Shown: positions 7,975-15,618, numbered from the stretch's first letter. The stretch is 18,674 nt of DNA from an uncultured Pseudomonas sp. (GCF_946885885.1 NZ_CAMPHN010000084.1:1-18674), one strand, 5' to 3'. The notes: generated by a model from the letters alone, not told the origin. Numbers and translations are program-made.

Positions 7975-8394
7975 CTACAGCGCCCAGTCCTTGACCACCA
8001 TATGGGTCTTGACCTTCTGCATCCCGGGGAAGTTTTCGATGGCGCCGCGGATCTCGCTGAGGCGCTGCATCGACGGCGTCTCGATATACACCAGCATATC
8101 GGTCTCGCCGCTGATACCGCTGCAACGGCGCACTTCGGCGAATGCGCGCATGCGTTCGACGTAGTCCTCGCAGCGCCCGCCCTGGTAGAACAGCTCCAGA
8201 TAGGCCTTGATCCCGGCATCGCCCGGGCTGGCGACTTGCGCGTGATAGCCGCCGATGATTCCACGCTCTTCCAACTGACGTATACGCTCGCTGACCGCCG
8301 AACGCGACAGGTTCACTTCACGGGCGATCTGGCTCACGGCCAGACGGGCGTCGGCGCGCAATAGGGCGAGGATCTGTTGATCGAACTTGTCCAC
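7975..8394 (-). CDS. Lrp/AsnC family transcriptional regulator
   Basis: A small amino-acid-responsive regulator of 139 residues, normal for Lrp/AsnC. The N-terminal winged helix-turn-helix is at residues ~5-55 (DKFDQQILALLRADARLAVS, recognition region NLSRSAVSERIRQLEERGII). The C-terminal RAM/AsnC ligand-binding and oligomerisation domain ends in KTHMVVKDWAL. I chose the GTG at 8394 because the alignment of the family begins there (VDKFDQQI) and the alternative ATG at 8520 would add 42 low-complexity residues and erase the whole intergenic region. It is divergent from yjeH, 129 bp away, and probably controls that exporter and itself; the effector is unknown, with Met or branched-chain amino acids plausible. 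Confidence 0.9.
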   Translation of the reverse strand: MDKFDQQILALLRADARLAVSQIAREVNLSRSAVSERIRQLEERGIIGGYHAQVASPGDAGIKAYLELFYQGGRCEDYVERMRAFAEVRRCSGISGETDMLVYIETPSMQRLSEIRGAIENFPGMQKVKTHMVVKDWAL

Positions 8395-8420
8395 GGGGGT
8401 TCTCGGGCAAAAAGCAATTC

Positions 8421-8436
8421 GACGGCCAATTCCGTC
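8421..8436. promoter_or_regulatory. Candidate operator between the Lrp-type gene and yjeH
   Basis: GACGG-CCAATT-CCGTC is a perfect 5-bp-arm inverted repeat inside the 129-bp divergent region, about 27 bases before the regulator start and 88 before yjeH. Position and symmetry fit a regulator site, but the arms are short and it does not match the E. coli Lrp consensus. Confidence 0.25.
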
Positions 8437-8523
8437 ACTTTGCCGGCCAACGGCGACACTTCTACAGCGGCTGTTTTCCGGCGACCGGCATAGCATATCC
8501 GGCAAATCGCCAGAGCACACACC

Positions 8524-9786
8524 ATGAGCCGTCTCAACCAGGAACTGGGTCTATTACAGGGCATCGGTCTACTCAGCACCTCGCTGCTGGGCACCGGCAT
8601 TTTCGTCGTGCCGGCCTTGGCCGCCACCGCCGCTGGCGAAGCCTCGCTGTGGGCCTGGATGATTTTGATCGCCCTGGTGCTGCCGGTGGCCTTCACCTTC
8701 GCCCAACTCGGCCGCCACTTTCCCCATGCCGGCGGTGCGCCACATCTGATCGGCCGCGCCTTCGGCGCGCGCATGGAACGTCTCAGCGCCCTGCTATTCC
8801 TCGCCGTGCTGCCGGTGGGTTTGCCGGCGGCGCTGAATATCGCCAGCGGCTTCTGGCAGGCGCTGTTCGATCTCGGTCGCGGTCAGACGCTGACCATCCA
8901 GCTCGCCACCCTGGTCGCTCTGCTCCTGCTCGGCCAGCGCCCGGCCAAGGCCTCCGGTTTCGTGCAGGGCGCTATCGCCGTGGCGATCATCGGCACCATC
9001 GCGCTGATCTGGTGGGTCGGCGATCTGCCGGCGGGCAATCAGCCGTTGCTGCCGCCGATAAGCGGTTCATGGCACCTGCTGCCCGCGGCGCTGGGGGTGA
9101 TGTTCTGGTGTTTCGTCGGCATCGAGGCCTTTACCCATATGGGCGAGGAGTTCAAGAACCCCAAGCGCGACTTCCCGCTGGCGCTGTTATTCGGCGTGCT
9201 GCTGGCCGGCCTGGTGTACTGGGCCTGCTCGGTGGCGGTGCTGAGTTTCAACGCCTATGGCGATGTGCATAACGACGCGACCTCGCTGCCGCGCATGCTC
9301 GACCTGCTGCTCGGCGACCGGGCCCGCTACCTGACTGCAGTGGTCGGCTACCTGGCCTGCTTCGCCTCAATGAACGTCTATATGCAGGGCTTCGCCCGGC
9401 TGATCTGGAGCTTGGCCGACGAAGGCAAACTGCCAGCTGCCCTGGCTCGGCGCAATGAGCACGGCGTGCCGGCCCGCGCCCTGCTGCTGGTGATAGCGAT
9501 CTGCGCCCTGTGCGCCACCCTGGCCTGGAGCCTGTCATTGTCCCTTGACCAACTGATCCGCTACGCCAACGGCAACTTCGTGGTCATCTACCTGCTGAGC
9601 ATGGCCGCAGGCGCACTGTTGCTACGCGGCATCTGGCGCTGGCTCGCCGCCTTCAGCACCCTGCTCTGCGCCCTGGTGCTGACGATGCTCGGCGTCGACG
9701 CCTGGTATGCCCTCGGCCTGCTGGCGATGATGGGATTGCTCGATTACGCCCGCGGCCTGCGGGGCAGCGCGGTGAATGTGGGCTAG
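8524..9786 (+). CDS. yjeH: L-methionine/branched-chain amino acid exporter YjeH (APC family)
   Basis: An inner-membrane APC-superfamily transporter. E. coli YjeH exports methionine and branched-chain amino acids. Length (420 residues) and recognisable signatures agree with E. coli YjeH: QGIGLLSTSLLGTGIF near the N-terminus, AVLPVGLPAALNIASGF, VMFWCFVGIEAFTHM followed by EFKNPKRDFP, and GYLACFASMNVYMQGFARL. About a dozen hydrophobic segments cover the chain. The ATG at 8524 starts the family-typical MSxLxQELGL sequence; the Shine-Dalgarno is weak. It is divergent from an Lrp-type gene, an arrangement also known for amino-acid exporters in other bacteria, which supports substrate-induced export. 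The stop codon is the first triplet of a perfect 20-bp inverted repeat. Confidence 0.92.
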   Translation: MSRLNQELGLLQGIGLLSTSLLGTGIFVVPALAATAAGEASLWAWMILIALVLPVAFTFAQLGRHFPHAGGAPHLIGRAFGARMERLSALLFLAVLPVGLPAALNIASGFWQALFDLGRGQTLTIQLATLVALLLLGQRPAKASGFVQGAIAVAIIGTIALIWWVGDLPAGNQPLLPPISGSWHLLPAALGVMFWCFVGIEAFTHMGEEFKNPKRDFPLALLFGVLLAGLVYWACSVAVLSFNAYGDVHNDATSLPRMLDLLLGDRARYLTAVVGYLACFASMNVYMQGFARLIWSLADEGKLPAALARRNEHGVPARALLLVIAICALCATLAWSLSLSLDQLIRYANGNFVVIYLLSMAAGALLLRGIWRWLAAFSTLLCALVLTMLGVDAWYALGLLAMMGLLDYARGLRGSAVNVG

Positions 9787-9833
9787 GGTCTGTTGCCGTT
9801 TCAGCGCAAGCGATGAAACGGCAACAGACCCTA
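9784..9833. repeat. Perfect 20-bp inverted repeat starting at the yjeH stop codon
   Basis: TAGGGTCTGTTGCCGTTTCA (9784-9803) is matched exactly by its reverse complement at 9814-9833, separated by GCGCAAGCGA. The first three bases are the yjeH TAG. As RNA it is a 20-bp hairpin on either strand, but neither side has a U-tract, so it is not a canonical intrinsic terminator. It may still end or protect the yjeH transcript, or be a tiny palindromic mobile remnant. Confidence 0.8.
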
Positions 9834-9844
9834 ACGCCAAGAGG

Positions 9845-9874
9845 GTGACCAGGAGCGCCACATGCCTCTATGCT
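9845..9874 (+). promoter_or_regulatory. Candidate sigma-70 promoter for the TAXI protein-yejK pair
   Basis: GTGACC (9845-9850), 18-bp spacing, TATGCT (9869-9874). Transcription would begin near 9881, leaving a short leader with AAGGAA before the ATG at 9903. An upstream ATG at 9870 would fall inside the -10 box, which favours the later start. Prediction from consensus only. Confidence 0.35.
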
Positions 9875-9902
9875 TGAAACCACCCAAGCACAAGGAAGCC
9901 CC

Positions 9903-11240
9903 ATGCCGCGCGTACTCCATGACCTGAAAATCATGCTACTGGCCAATCTGTGGATAGTTCCGGTGTTGGCTGCGCTGGTCGGGGCGCTGTTTTATTTCGT
10001 CGCGCCGCCGCCGCCGATGAGTGCGACCATGGCGACCGGGGCCGAGGGCGGGGCGTATCGGGTATTCGCTCAGCGGCTCAAGGAAGAGCTGAGCGAGCAA
10101 GGCTTCGAATTGACCCTGGTACCGAGCAAAGGCTCGCGCGACAACCTGGAGCGCTTGCTGGCGGCAGATGGCGCAGTGCAAATAGCCCTGGTGCAAAGCG
10201 GTATGGAACGCCAGTTGAACCCGGCCGACGCGGCGCGCCTGCAGAGCCTCGGCGGGATATACCAGGAGCCGCTGTGGCTGTTCCACCGCGCCGAGGTGGC
10301 CCTGGACCGGGTGACCGATCTGCTGCCCCTGCGCGTGGCGATCGGCAGTAGCGGCACGCTGGCGGCCAGCGAGGCGATTTTCGCCGCCAACGGCATACCG
10401 CCCGATCAGCATCCGCTCGGCTGGCAATCCTTCGGTGGCGGCAAAGCCGCGGCGGCGCTGATCGACGGCGAGCTGGACGCGGCGTTTTTCGTCGGTCCGG
10501 CGGAGAACGCCCTGGTCCAACAACTCGCGGCTAATCCCGGGCTGCGTCTGGCGAACTTTCGCCGCGCGGCGGCTTATGAAGCGCGCTTGCCGTTCTTCAA
10601 CCGGGTGACGATCGGCGAAGGCTTGCTCGACCTGGCGCAGAACAGCCCACCCCAGGACACCCAGATCCTCTCGCCGGTCGCGACCCTGGTGATCAACCAG
10701 AACTTCCACCCCGGCCTGGTGCCACTGTTTATCGACGCCAGCCGCGAGGTGCTGAAAAACGGCAACCTGCTCGACCGCGCCGGCACCTTCCCCAGCCCGG
10801 AGCCGCGCACCTTCGCCCTGTCCGAGGATGCCGAGCGCTATTACCGCAGCGGCCTGCCGTTGTTGCAGCGCTACTTGCCGTTTCGTATCGCCTCGCTCGC
10901 CGACCGCTACATCATTCTGCTGATTCCGCTGCTGGTGGTGCTGATCCCGCTGCTCAAGGCGGTCGGCCCGCTGTACCGCTGGCGCATCCGCGCACGCATC
11001 TATCGCTGGTACAAACACCTGCGCGAAATCGACCGGCAGCTCGACGCCGGCACCCTGCCCGCCCGTCTGGACATCGAGGTCGAACGCCTGGAGCAACTGG
11101 AAGACGAACTGGCCAAGGTCGAGGTGCCGCTGTCCTATTCCAACGAGCTGTACGAATTGCACGTGCATTTGCGCTATGTGATCGAACGCTTGCGTACGCT
11201 GCAAAAGCGCCGGGCGACCGCGGGCGATGCAGTCGGGTAA
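9903..11240 (+). CDS. TAXI-family (TRAP transporter type) solute-binding protein, membrane-anchored, with cytoplasmic coiled-coil tail
   Basis: A 445-residue protein starting at 9903 ([19 protein letters not shown] seven bases upstream). A transmembrane segment at ~10-33 is followed by a periplasmic TAXI/TRAP-type binding domain. This opens with [20 protein letters not shown] and contains [20 protein letters not shown], an [18 protein letters not shown] stretch and [21 protein letters not shown] second strongly hydrophobic segment lies at ~336-357. A basic, then coiled-coil tail (~360-445, [12 protein letters not shown]) should be cytoplasmic. No TRAP permease subunits are nearby, so a sensing or scaffold role is possible rather than transport. 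The next gene, yejK, starts 37 bases downstream with no terminator, so they are probably co-transcribed. Confidence 0.85.
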   Translation: MPRVLHDLKIMLLANLWIVPVLAALVGALFYFVAPPPPMSATMATGAEGGAYRVFAQRLKEELSEQGFELTLVPSKGSRDNLERLLAADGAVQIALVQSGMERQLNPADAARLQSLGGIYQEPLWLFHRAEVALDRVTDLLPLRVAIGSSGTLAASEAIFAANGIPPDQHPLGWQSFGGGKAAAALIDGELDAAFFVGPAENALVQQLAANPGLRLANFRRAAAYEARLPFFNRVTIGEGLLDLAQNSPPQDTQILSPVATLVINQNFHPGLVPLFIDASREVLKNGNLLDRAGTFPSPEPRTFALSEDAERYYRSGLPLLQRYLPFRIASLADRYIILLIPLLVVLIPLLKAVGPLYRWRIRARIYRWYKHLREIDRQLDAGTLPARLDIEVERLEQLEDELAKVEVPLSYSNELYELHVHLRYVIERLRTLQKRRATAGDAVG

Positions 11241-11277
11241 ACTGCGCGCCATCGTTCAAGCTTGCCAAGGTAACCCC

Positions 11278-12285
11278 ATGCCGATCCGCCATTGCATCGT
11301 CCACCTGATCGACAAAAAGCCCGATGGCACGCCCGCCGTGCTGCATGCCCGCGACACCGAGCTGGCGGCCTCGCAGGCCATCGAGAATATGCTCGCCGAC
11401 CTCAATGAAAGTTATAACGCCAAACAGGGCAAGGCCTGGGGGCTGTTTCATGGCGAATCCGGCGCTTACCCGTTCAGCGGCTGGCTGAAGAATTACCTCG
11501 ACGAAGGGCAGGATTTCGCCGCGTTCAGCCGTCAGGCGGTCGAACATCTGCAAAAGCTGATGGAGGAATCCAACCTCTCCACCGGCGGCCATGTGCTGTT
11601 CGCCCACTACCAGCAAGGCATGACCGATTACCTGGTCATCGCCCTGCTGCACCACAGCGAAGGCGTGGCGGTGAACGATGAGTTGGACGTGACGCCGGCC
11701 AAGCACCTGGATCTCGGCCAGTTGCACCTGGCCGCGCGGATCAATATTTCCGAGTGGCGCAATAACGCTAACTCCAAGCAGTACATCTCCTTTATCAAGG
11801 GCAAGAACGGCAAGAAGGTCTCCGAATACTTCCGCGATTTCATCGGCTGCCAGGAAGGCGTCGACGGGCCGGGCGAGACCCGCACCCTGCTCAAAGCGTT
11901 CAGCGATTTCGTGGAAAGCGAGGATTTGCCGGAAGAATCCGCCCGCGAGAAAACCAAAACCCTGGTCGACTACGCCAGTAGCCAGGCCAAGATGGGCGAA
12001 CCCATGGGTTTGCAGGAACTGTCCGGGCTGATCGACGAGGAACGGCCGCGGGCGTTTTACGACCATATCCGCAACAAGGACTACGGCCTGTCACCGGAGA
12101 TTCCCGCGGATAAACGCACCCTTAACCAGTTCCAGCGCTTCACCGGGCGTGCCGAAGGCCTGTCGATCAGCTTCGAGGCGCATCTACTGGGCTCGAAGAT
12201 CGAGTACGACGAAAGCAACGACACCCTGGTGATCCGCAACCTGCCCACGCAACTGACGGACCAGCTCAAGCGGCGTAAAGGCTAG
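11278..12285 (+). CDS. yejK: Nucleoid-associated protein YejK/NdpA
   Basis: A 335-residue protein, the same length as E. coli YejK (NdpA, 37-kDa nucleoid-associated protein). It binds the nucleoid; its precise role is poorly known. Family features seen are [13 protein letters not shown] at the start, the AWGLFHGE region, the [10 protein letters not shown] strand, [13 protein letters not shown] text ([19 protein letters not shown]), [10 protein letters not shown] and the C-terminal [16 protein letters not shown]. The start at 11278 is preferred over an in-frame ATG at 11227 because it has AAGGTAA upstream and begins at the family start. It lies behind the TAXI-type gene as a likely two-gene unit. 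Converges with the GST-like gene. Confidence 0.93.
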   Translation: MPIRHCIVHLIDKKPDGTPAVLHARDTELAASQAIENMLADLNESYNAKQGKAWGLFHGESGAYPFSGWLKNYLDEGQDFAAFSRQAVEHLQKLMEESNLSTGGHVLFAHYQQGMTDYLVIALLHHSEGVAVNDELDVTPAKHLDLGQLHLAARINISEWRNNANSKQYISFIKGKNGKKVSEYFRDFIGCQEGVDGPGETRTLLKAFSDFVESEDLPEESAREKTKTLVDYASSQAKMGEPMGLQELSGLIDEERPRAFYDHIRNKDYGLSPEIPADKRTLNQFQRFTGRAEGLSISFEAHLLGSKIEYDESNDTLVIRNLPTQLTDQLKRRKG

Positions 12286-12331
12286 GGCAATATCCCTGTT
12301 ATGTGTTGCATTAAGAGGGTACGCGCTTGTG

Positions 12332-12380
12332 GGAGGGGCTTCAGCCGCGAAAAGCTATCGGCGTTTCGCGGCTAAAGCCC
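12332..12380. repeat. REP doublet (GGAG-foot family), right foot degraded
   Basis: Foot GGAG (12332-12335), then GGGCTTCAGCCGCGAAA (12336-12352). The inverted copy TTTCGCGGCTAAAGCCC (12364-12380) matches at 16 of 17 positions. Each half also folds alone (GGCT-AGCC). This is the common Pseudomonas REP type, different from the GTAG family elsewhere in the window. The expected CTCC foot on the right is replaced by ACCA. It is followed by a small perfect hairpin CCACCA-GACTG-TGGTGG (12379-12395). Confidence 0.75.
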
Positions 12381-12442
12381 ACCAGACTGTGGTGGACTCA
12401 AGGGGAAGTGGCCAAGGCCAAGGGCGCGCGTACCTGCAACCA

Positions 12443-12466
12443 GCTGCTGCACCGGTGCGCAGCAGC
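12443..12466. terminator. Possible bidirectional hairpin between yejK and the GST-like gene
   Basis: GCTGCTG (12443-12449) pairs with CAGCAGC (12460-12466), and inside it CACC can pair with GGTG with a two-base bulge. It lies 14 bases past the stop of the minus-strand GST gene in a convergent gap. No U-tract on either strand, so it is only a possible transcript end. Confidence 0.3.
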
Positions 12467-12479
12467 CGGACCGAGCGCC

Positions 12480-13421
12480 TCAGCCTTCGATCGCTTGAAT
12501 GCGAAAGCCCATCCGCGGGAAGTGCACATGCACGGTGCCAGCGCGCGGGTCTTCGCGGCGCAGGATCAACTCTTCGCTGCCACTGAACACCAGCTCGCCC
12601 TCGACCGCATCGACGCCATAATCGATGGCCGCAATCGCCACCCGTTGGCCGATGGCGAAGCCGTTGGGGTCGGCCAGCGCGTCGTCCGGCAAGGCCGCCG
12701 GGATTGAATCGCGGGCGATCGCCACGGCCTCTTCGCCGCTCATATCGCTGAACGAGCCATGGCCGACGTCGAGCACTCGCGCCAACCAAGTCACGACCGC
12801 CGGGTAGGCGTCGATCAGCGGCGAGGTCACCGGGGTGCCGCGCAGGAACCACAGCGGGTGGGCCATAGCGAAGTCGGCGATCGACGGCTCGCCGAACAGG
12901 TAGTCGCCCTGCTCGCGTTCGAGTTGCTGTTGCAGGCGCGCCATTATGGTCGGCCATTGATGCTTGGCCTGCTCCAGGGGAATACGCGTGGCCAGGCCGC
13001 CGGAGAACAGGGTCGAGCGGTCGGCGATAAAGGTCTTGAGAAATTCCGGCGGCAGCTTGCCGAAGCGCGCGGCGATGGATTCCGGCTGGAACACCAGGCT
13101 CACCGCGTGCAGAAACACCTGCGAGTCGGCCCATTGGGCGAAACTGGCGACGTTGAATTCCTGGCCTTCCGGAAACAGCGCCGGGGTGGCTTTTTCCGCT
13201 TCGAGGCGACGCGCGATCAGTGCGGTGTCGCAATAGATATCGGCGCCCACTTGCAGCACCGGTGTCTTGCGGTAACCGCCGGTCAAGGCGGTCAGATCGG
13301 GCTTGGGCATGATCGCCGGGATGGTTACCGAGCGCCAGGACAGCTGCTTGAAACCCAGCATCAGGCGTGCCTTCTCGGCGAACGGCGAGGTCGGGTAATG
13401 GTGCAGGATCAACTCGTGCAT
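12480..13421 (-). CDS. Glutathione S-transferase family protein with C-terminal extension
   Basis: A 313-residue protein, about 90-100 longer than a usual GST. Residues ~1-80 form the thioredoxin-like domain: LILHHYPTSPFAEKARLMLG with the candidate active-site Ser/Pro region, then RKTPVLQV with the cis-Pro, then DTALIARRLE in place of the usual glutathione-contacting ES motif. Residues ~95-210 are the all-helical GST domain (YLFGEPSIADFAMAHPLWFL is its conserved core). The last ~90 residues (DPNGFAIGQRVAIAAIDYGV... GTVHVHFPRMGFRI) look beta-rich and are not part of the standard fold. Substrate unknown. GGAG lies upstream of the ATG. It is third in a same-strand run with the GIY-YIG and SnoaL-like genes. 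Confidence 0.88.
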   Translation of the reverse strand: MHELILHHYPTSPFAEKARLMLGFKQLSWRSVTIPAIMPKPDLTALTGGYRKTPVLQVGADIYCDTALIARRLEAEKATPALFPEGQEFNVASFAQWADSQVFLHAVSLVFQPESIAARFGKLPPEFLKTFIADRSTLFSGGLATRIPLEQAKHQWPTIMARLQQQLEREQGDYLFGEPSIADFAMAHPLWFLRGTPVTSPLIDAYPAVVTWLARVLDVGHGSFSDMSGEEAVAIARDSIPAALPDDALADPNGFAIGQRVAIAAIDYGVDAVEGELVFSGSEELILRREDPRAGTVHVHFPRMGFRIQAIEG

Positions 13422-13498
13422 GACAGGCTCCGCAGCTATTGAAGCGACTATTAAACAAGCCAGCAGCTTAACCGCGTCGGCAGTGGCGGCCTACCCGC

Positions 13499-13822
13499 TT
13501 AGCTTGATGGTGTGTTATCAACCGCAAGGATAACGGTCGAAGCGGCGACCAGCGCTTCCTTGGCGCCCTTGCTCAGTGCCTTGATCGCCCGTTCGCGGCG
13601 TAGCGCATCGCCCTTGGTCGCGCAGGCTTCGATATGCACCAGCGCCCGCGCCGGGCTGGAATGAAAGAACCGCGCGCCCTTGCCGCTTTGGTGCTTGGCG
13701 AAGCGTTTGTGCGGATCATCGCTGATGCCGCAGTACAACGCGCCATTGGCGGCCCGCACTAAATAGACGAACCAGGCTTTGCTCGGCGACGGCGTTGCAA
13801 CGGGAGTACTGGGATCGGGCAT
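13499..13822 (-). CDS. GIY-YIG nuclease-domain protein (YhbQ/UPF0213-like)
   Basis: A 107-residue protein made almost entirely of one GIY-YIG domain. VYL (for GIY) and YCG (for YIG) are separated by ten residues ([19 protein letters not shown]). The catalytic Arg is expected in [10 protein letters not shown] and the metal-binding Glu in [12 protein letters not shown]. Single-domain members like E. coli YhbQ have been linked to DNA cleavage, but the cellular role here is not established. The N-terminal 15 residues are a Pro/Ser-rich leader. No clear Shine-Dalgarno precedes the ATG, so the start is slightly uncertain. It lies between the GST-like and SnoaL-like genes on the same strand. Confidence 0.88.
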   Translation of the reverse strand: MPDPSTPVATPSPSKAWFVYLVRAANGALYCGISDDPHKRFAKHQSGKGARFFHSSPARALVHIEACATKGDALRRERAIKALSKGAKEALVAASTVILAVDNTPSS

Positions 13823-13873
13823 CGACGGCTGGCAGACACGAAGGAAGCTGTCGAGCTTAGCAGAGCGAGCGCT

Positions 13874-14344
13874 TCAGCGCCCCGCCCGATAAGCCGCCAA
13901 ACCTTTTGCCGCCTGCTTGCGGATGGCGTTCTGTACCGGCGGTGCCCAACCCAGCAACACACCTTTCATACCCAATGCCTGCCGCGCCCAGCGCCACAGG
14001 TCGAAGCGATCGCGATGCTCGGCGATCTTGCCGTCGCGGAACACGAAGTAGGCCTCGATATGATTGACCACGGTATTGCCGGTCTGGCTGAACACATAGG
14101 TCGCGACCCAGCGGGCCCTACCGGAATGCTCATCGGCCGCAACGCCATCGAAGGTCAGGGAAAAATCCTTGGCCCGGGTGCACAGCATGCGCCACATATC
14201 GCCGGCCTCACGACCGAGCAGGTCGGTGAACACCGGGTCGCTGAAGCGCACGTCCTCGGTATAACAACTGGCCATGGTCTCGGCATCCAGTTGCTGGAAG
14301 GCCTGGTAGAAGCGGGTGATCAGTTCGGCGTTGGCGTGGCTCAT
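13874..14344 (-). CDS. SnoaL-like / NTF2-like family protein
   Basis: A 156-residue alpha+beta-barrel protein of the SnoaL/NTF2 superfamily. The N-terminal helix with ITRFYQAFQQLDAETMASCY leads into YTEDVRFSDPVF, and the barrel strands are ARWVATYVFSQTGNTVVNHI and AYFVFRDGKIAEHRDRFDLW. Family members are isomerases, dehydratases or ligand binders, so no substrate is assigned. The C-terminal ~40 residues (GMKGVLLGWAPPVQNAIRKQ) extend past the barrel. GGAG lies eight bases before the ATG. It is divergent from the GlxA-type AraC gene with a 118-bp shared control region, which makes it the likely target of that regulator, perhaps with the two genes behind it. Confidence 0.85.
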   Translation of the reverse strand: MSHANAELITRFYQAFQQLDAETMASCYTEDVRFSDPVFTDLLGREAGDMWRMLCTRAKDFSLTFDGVAADEHSGRARWVATYVFSQTGNTVVNHIEAYFVFRDGKIAEHRDRFDLWRWARQALGMKGVLLGWAPPVQNAIRKQAAKGLAAYRAGR

Positions 14345-14385
14345 GCGGAGGCTCCGGGTTGAAGTGGCAATGAGTATTGCGCTAA

Positions 14386-14438
14386 AACGCCAAGGCCGCG
14401 ATTGGCGTTAAAGACAACTTTGTGTCAATAATCGCCAA
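14386..14438. promoter_or_regulatory. Repeated CGCCAA half-sites between the SnoaL-like and AraC-type genes
   Basis: AACGCCAA (14386-14393) and its exact inverse TTGGCGTT (14402-14409) form an 8-bp-arm palindrome, and a third CGCCAA lies at 14433-14438. The second arm could also act as a -35 (TTGGCG) with AATAAT at 14427-14432 as -10, although the 19-bp spacing is long. Three copies in a 118-bp divergent gap suggest a regulator-binding region. Confidence 0.4.
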
Positions 14439-14462
14439 ACCCTCGAACTAACGAATCGCCCC

Positions 14463-15431
14463 ATGCTGAAGATCGCCCTCTATGTCTGCCCGCAAACGGT
14501 GTGCTCCAGCCTGAGCATGGCCATGGACGCCTTCACGCTCGCCAATCAGATGGCCGAGAAGCCGCTGTTCCAGGTACTGCGTTTCAGCCTCGACGGTGAA
14601 CCGGTCGACCTCGGCTTCGCCCGCGTTCAGGTGGACGGCGGCCTGGCCCTGGCCGAGCAGGCGGATTGGCTGATCCTGCCCGCCACCGGCAGCGCCATCG
14701 ATATCAGCCTGGCAGCCAACGCCACTTTGCTGCCCTGGCTGGCGCAGCGCCCGACCACGCAACGGATCGCCAGCCTGTGCAGCAGCGCCTTCCTGCTCGC
14801 CGCCGCCGGCTTGCTCGATGGCCGTCGCGCCACCACCCATTGGGCGCTGGCCGGCCAGTTCCGCCGGCGTTTCCCGCAGGTGCAGCTGCATATCGAGCAG
14901 CTGCTCTGCCATGACGGCAATCTGCTCAGCTCGGGCGGCGCCCATGCAGGCCTGGATGCATGCCTTTACCTGATCGGTCAGCACGCCAGTCCCGAACTGG
15001 CGCAGCAACTGGCCAATGCCCTGGTTTTCGATAGCCAGCGTGGCCGTCAATCGCGCTTCGCCCCGCTGCTGCCGCCTTTGAGCACCCACGACAAGCAAAT
15101 CGCCCCGTTGCTGCAATGGATGCATAGCCATCACAGCGAAGCCATCGACCTCAATCGCCTGGCCGAACAGGCCAACTGCTCGCCGCGCACGCTGCTGCGG
15201 CGCTTCAAGGCCAGCACCGGCCTGACGCCCAACGACTATCTGCAACGGCTGCGTATCGGCGCCGCCCAACGCGCACTGACCGACGCAACGCGCTCGCTGG
15301 AACAGATTGCCGAGCAAGTCGGCTATGCCGACCGCGCCACCTTCGCCAAGTTGTTCAAACAGCTGTGCGGGGAAACGCCGGGGGCCTTTCGTCGGCGCTT
15401 ACGACAACAGGAATACGGAGTCGTGGGTTAG
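14463..15431 (+). CDS. GlxA-family transcriptional regulator (DJ-1/PfpI domain plus AraC helix-turn-helix)
   Basis: A 322-residue regulator. Residues ~1-190 are a DJ-1/PfpI (class I glutamine amidotransferase-like) domain with ASLCSSAFLLAAAGLLDG at the nucleophile-elbow position and ATTHW after it. Residues ~215-315 are the AraC-type double helix-turn-helix (LAEQANCSPRTLLRRFKAST and IAEQVGYADRATFAKLFKQL). GlxA-type regulators often control catabolism of quaternary amines or amino acids, but the ligand here is unknown. The start has only a weak ribosome-binding site. The last codons (GTC GTG GGT TAG) coincide with the beginning of a REP doublet, so the natural C-terminus was probably different. 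Likely regulates the divergent SnoaL-like gene. Confidence 0.92.
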   Translation: MLKIALYVCPQTVCSSLSMAMDAFTLANQMAEKPLFQVLRFSLDGEPVDLGFARVQVDGGLALAEQADWLILPATGSAIDISLAANATLLPWLAQRPTTQRIASLCSSAFLLAAAGLLDGRRATTHWALAGQFRRRFPQVQLHIEQLLCHDGNLLSSGGAHAGLDACLYLIGQHASPELAQQLANALVFDSQRGRQSRFAPLLPPLSTHDKQIAPLLQWMHSHHSEAIDLNRLAEQANCSPRTLLRRFKASTGLTPNDYLQRLRIGAAQRALTDATRSLEQIAEQVGYADRATFAKLFKQLCGETPGAFRRRLRQQEYGVVG

Positions 15432-15582
15432 GCGCCCGCCTCTATCGTTCAGCCCACATCGCCCTCGATTGCGCCGTAACCCACCATTGTGTTCAACCGG
15501 GCCTATGCCTGGTGGGTTACGCGACGCCCAAGCAGCGCGGCAAGCCGAGCCTCCAGCGCCCTGCGCCGCTAACCCACCCTTG
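15422..15582. repeat. REP doublet, GTAG-foot family, copy 2 with decayed feet
   Basis: Four copies of one motif alternate in orientation: GTGGGTTA (15423-15430) pairs with TAACCCAC (15477-15484), and GGTGGGTTA (15511-15519) pairs with TAACCCACC (15570-15578). GC-rich GGCGC/GCGCC or GCG/CGC tracts continue some of the stems. The feet are not intact (GAGTC left, CTTG right instead of GTAG/CTAC), which suggests an older copy. It contains the stop codon of the AraC-type gene (15429-15431). With the terminator and hairpin that follow, it occupies most of the 359-bp gene-free stretch 15432-15790. Confidence 0.65.
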
Positions 15583-15618
15583 GATGCAGCCGCAATGAAA
15601 AAGGGAGCCCTAAGGCTT

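Noticed and set aside
8395..8520. N-terminal 42 residues of a longer Lrp-type reading frame
   Set aside because: Not family-like, rich in Arg/Ser/Cys, and would cover the divergent promoter region up to four bases from the yjeH start.
9936..11252. 438-residue minus-strand open frame opposite the TAXI gene
   Set aside because: Antisense to a protein with clear membrane and TAXI features; the translation is Gln/Arg/Ala-rich without motifs.
10954..12066. 370-residue minus-strand open frame opposite yejK
   Set aside because: Antisense to a full-length, recognisable YejK.
14448..15317. 289-residue minus-strand open frame opposite the GlxA-type gene
   Set aside because: The plus strand shows DJ-1/PfpI and double AraC helix-turn-helix motifs; the antisense frame is compositional.
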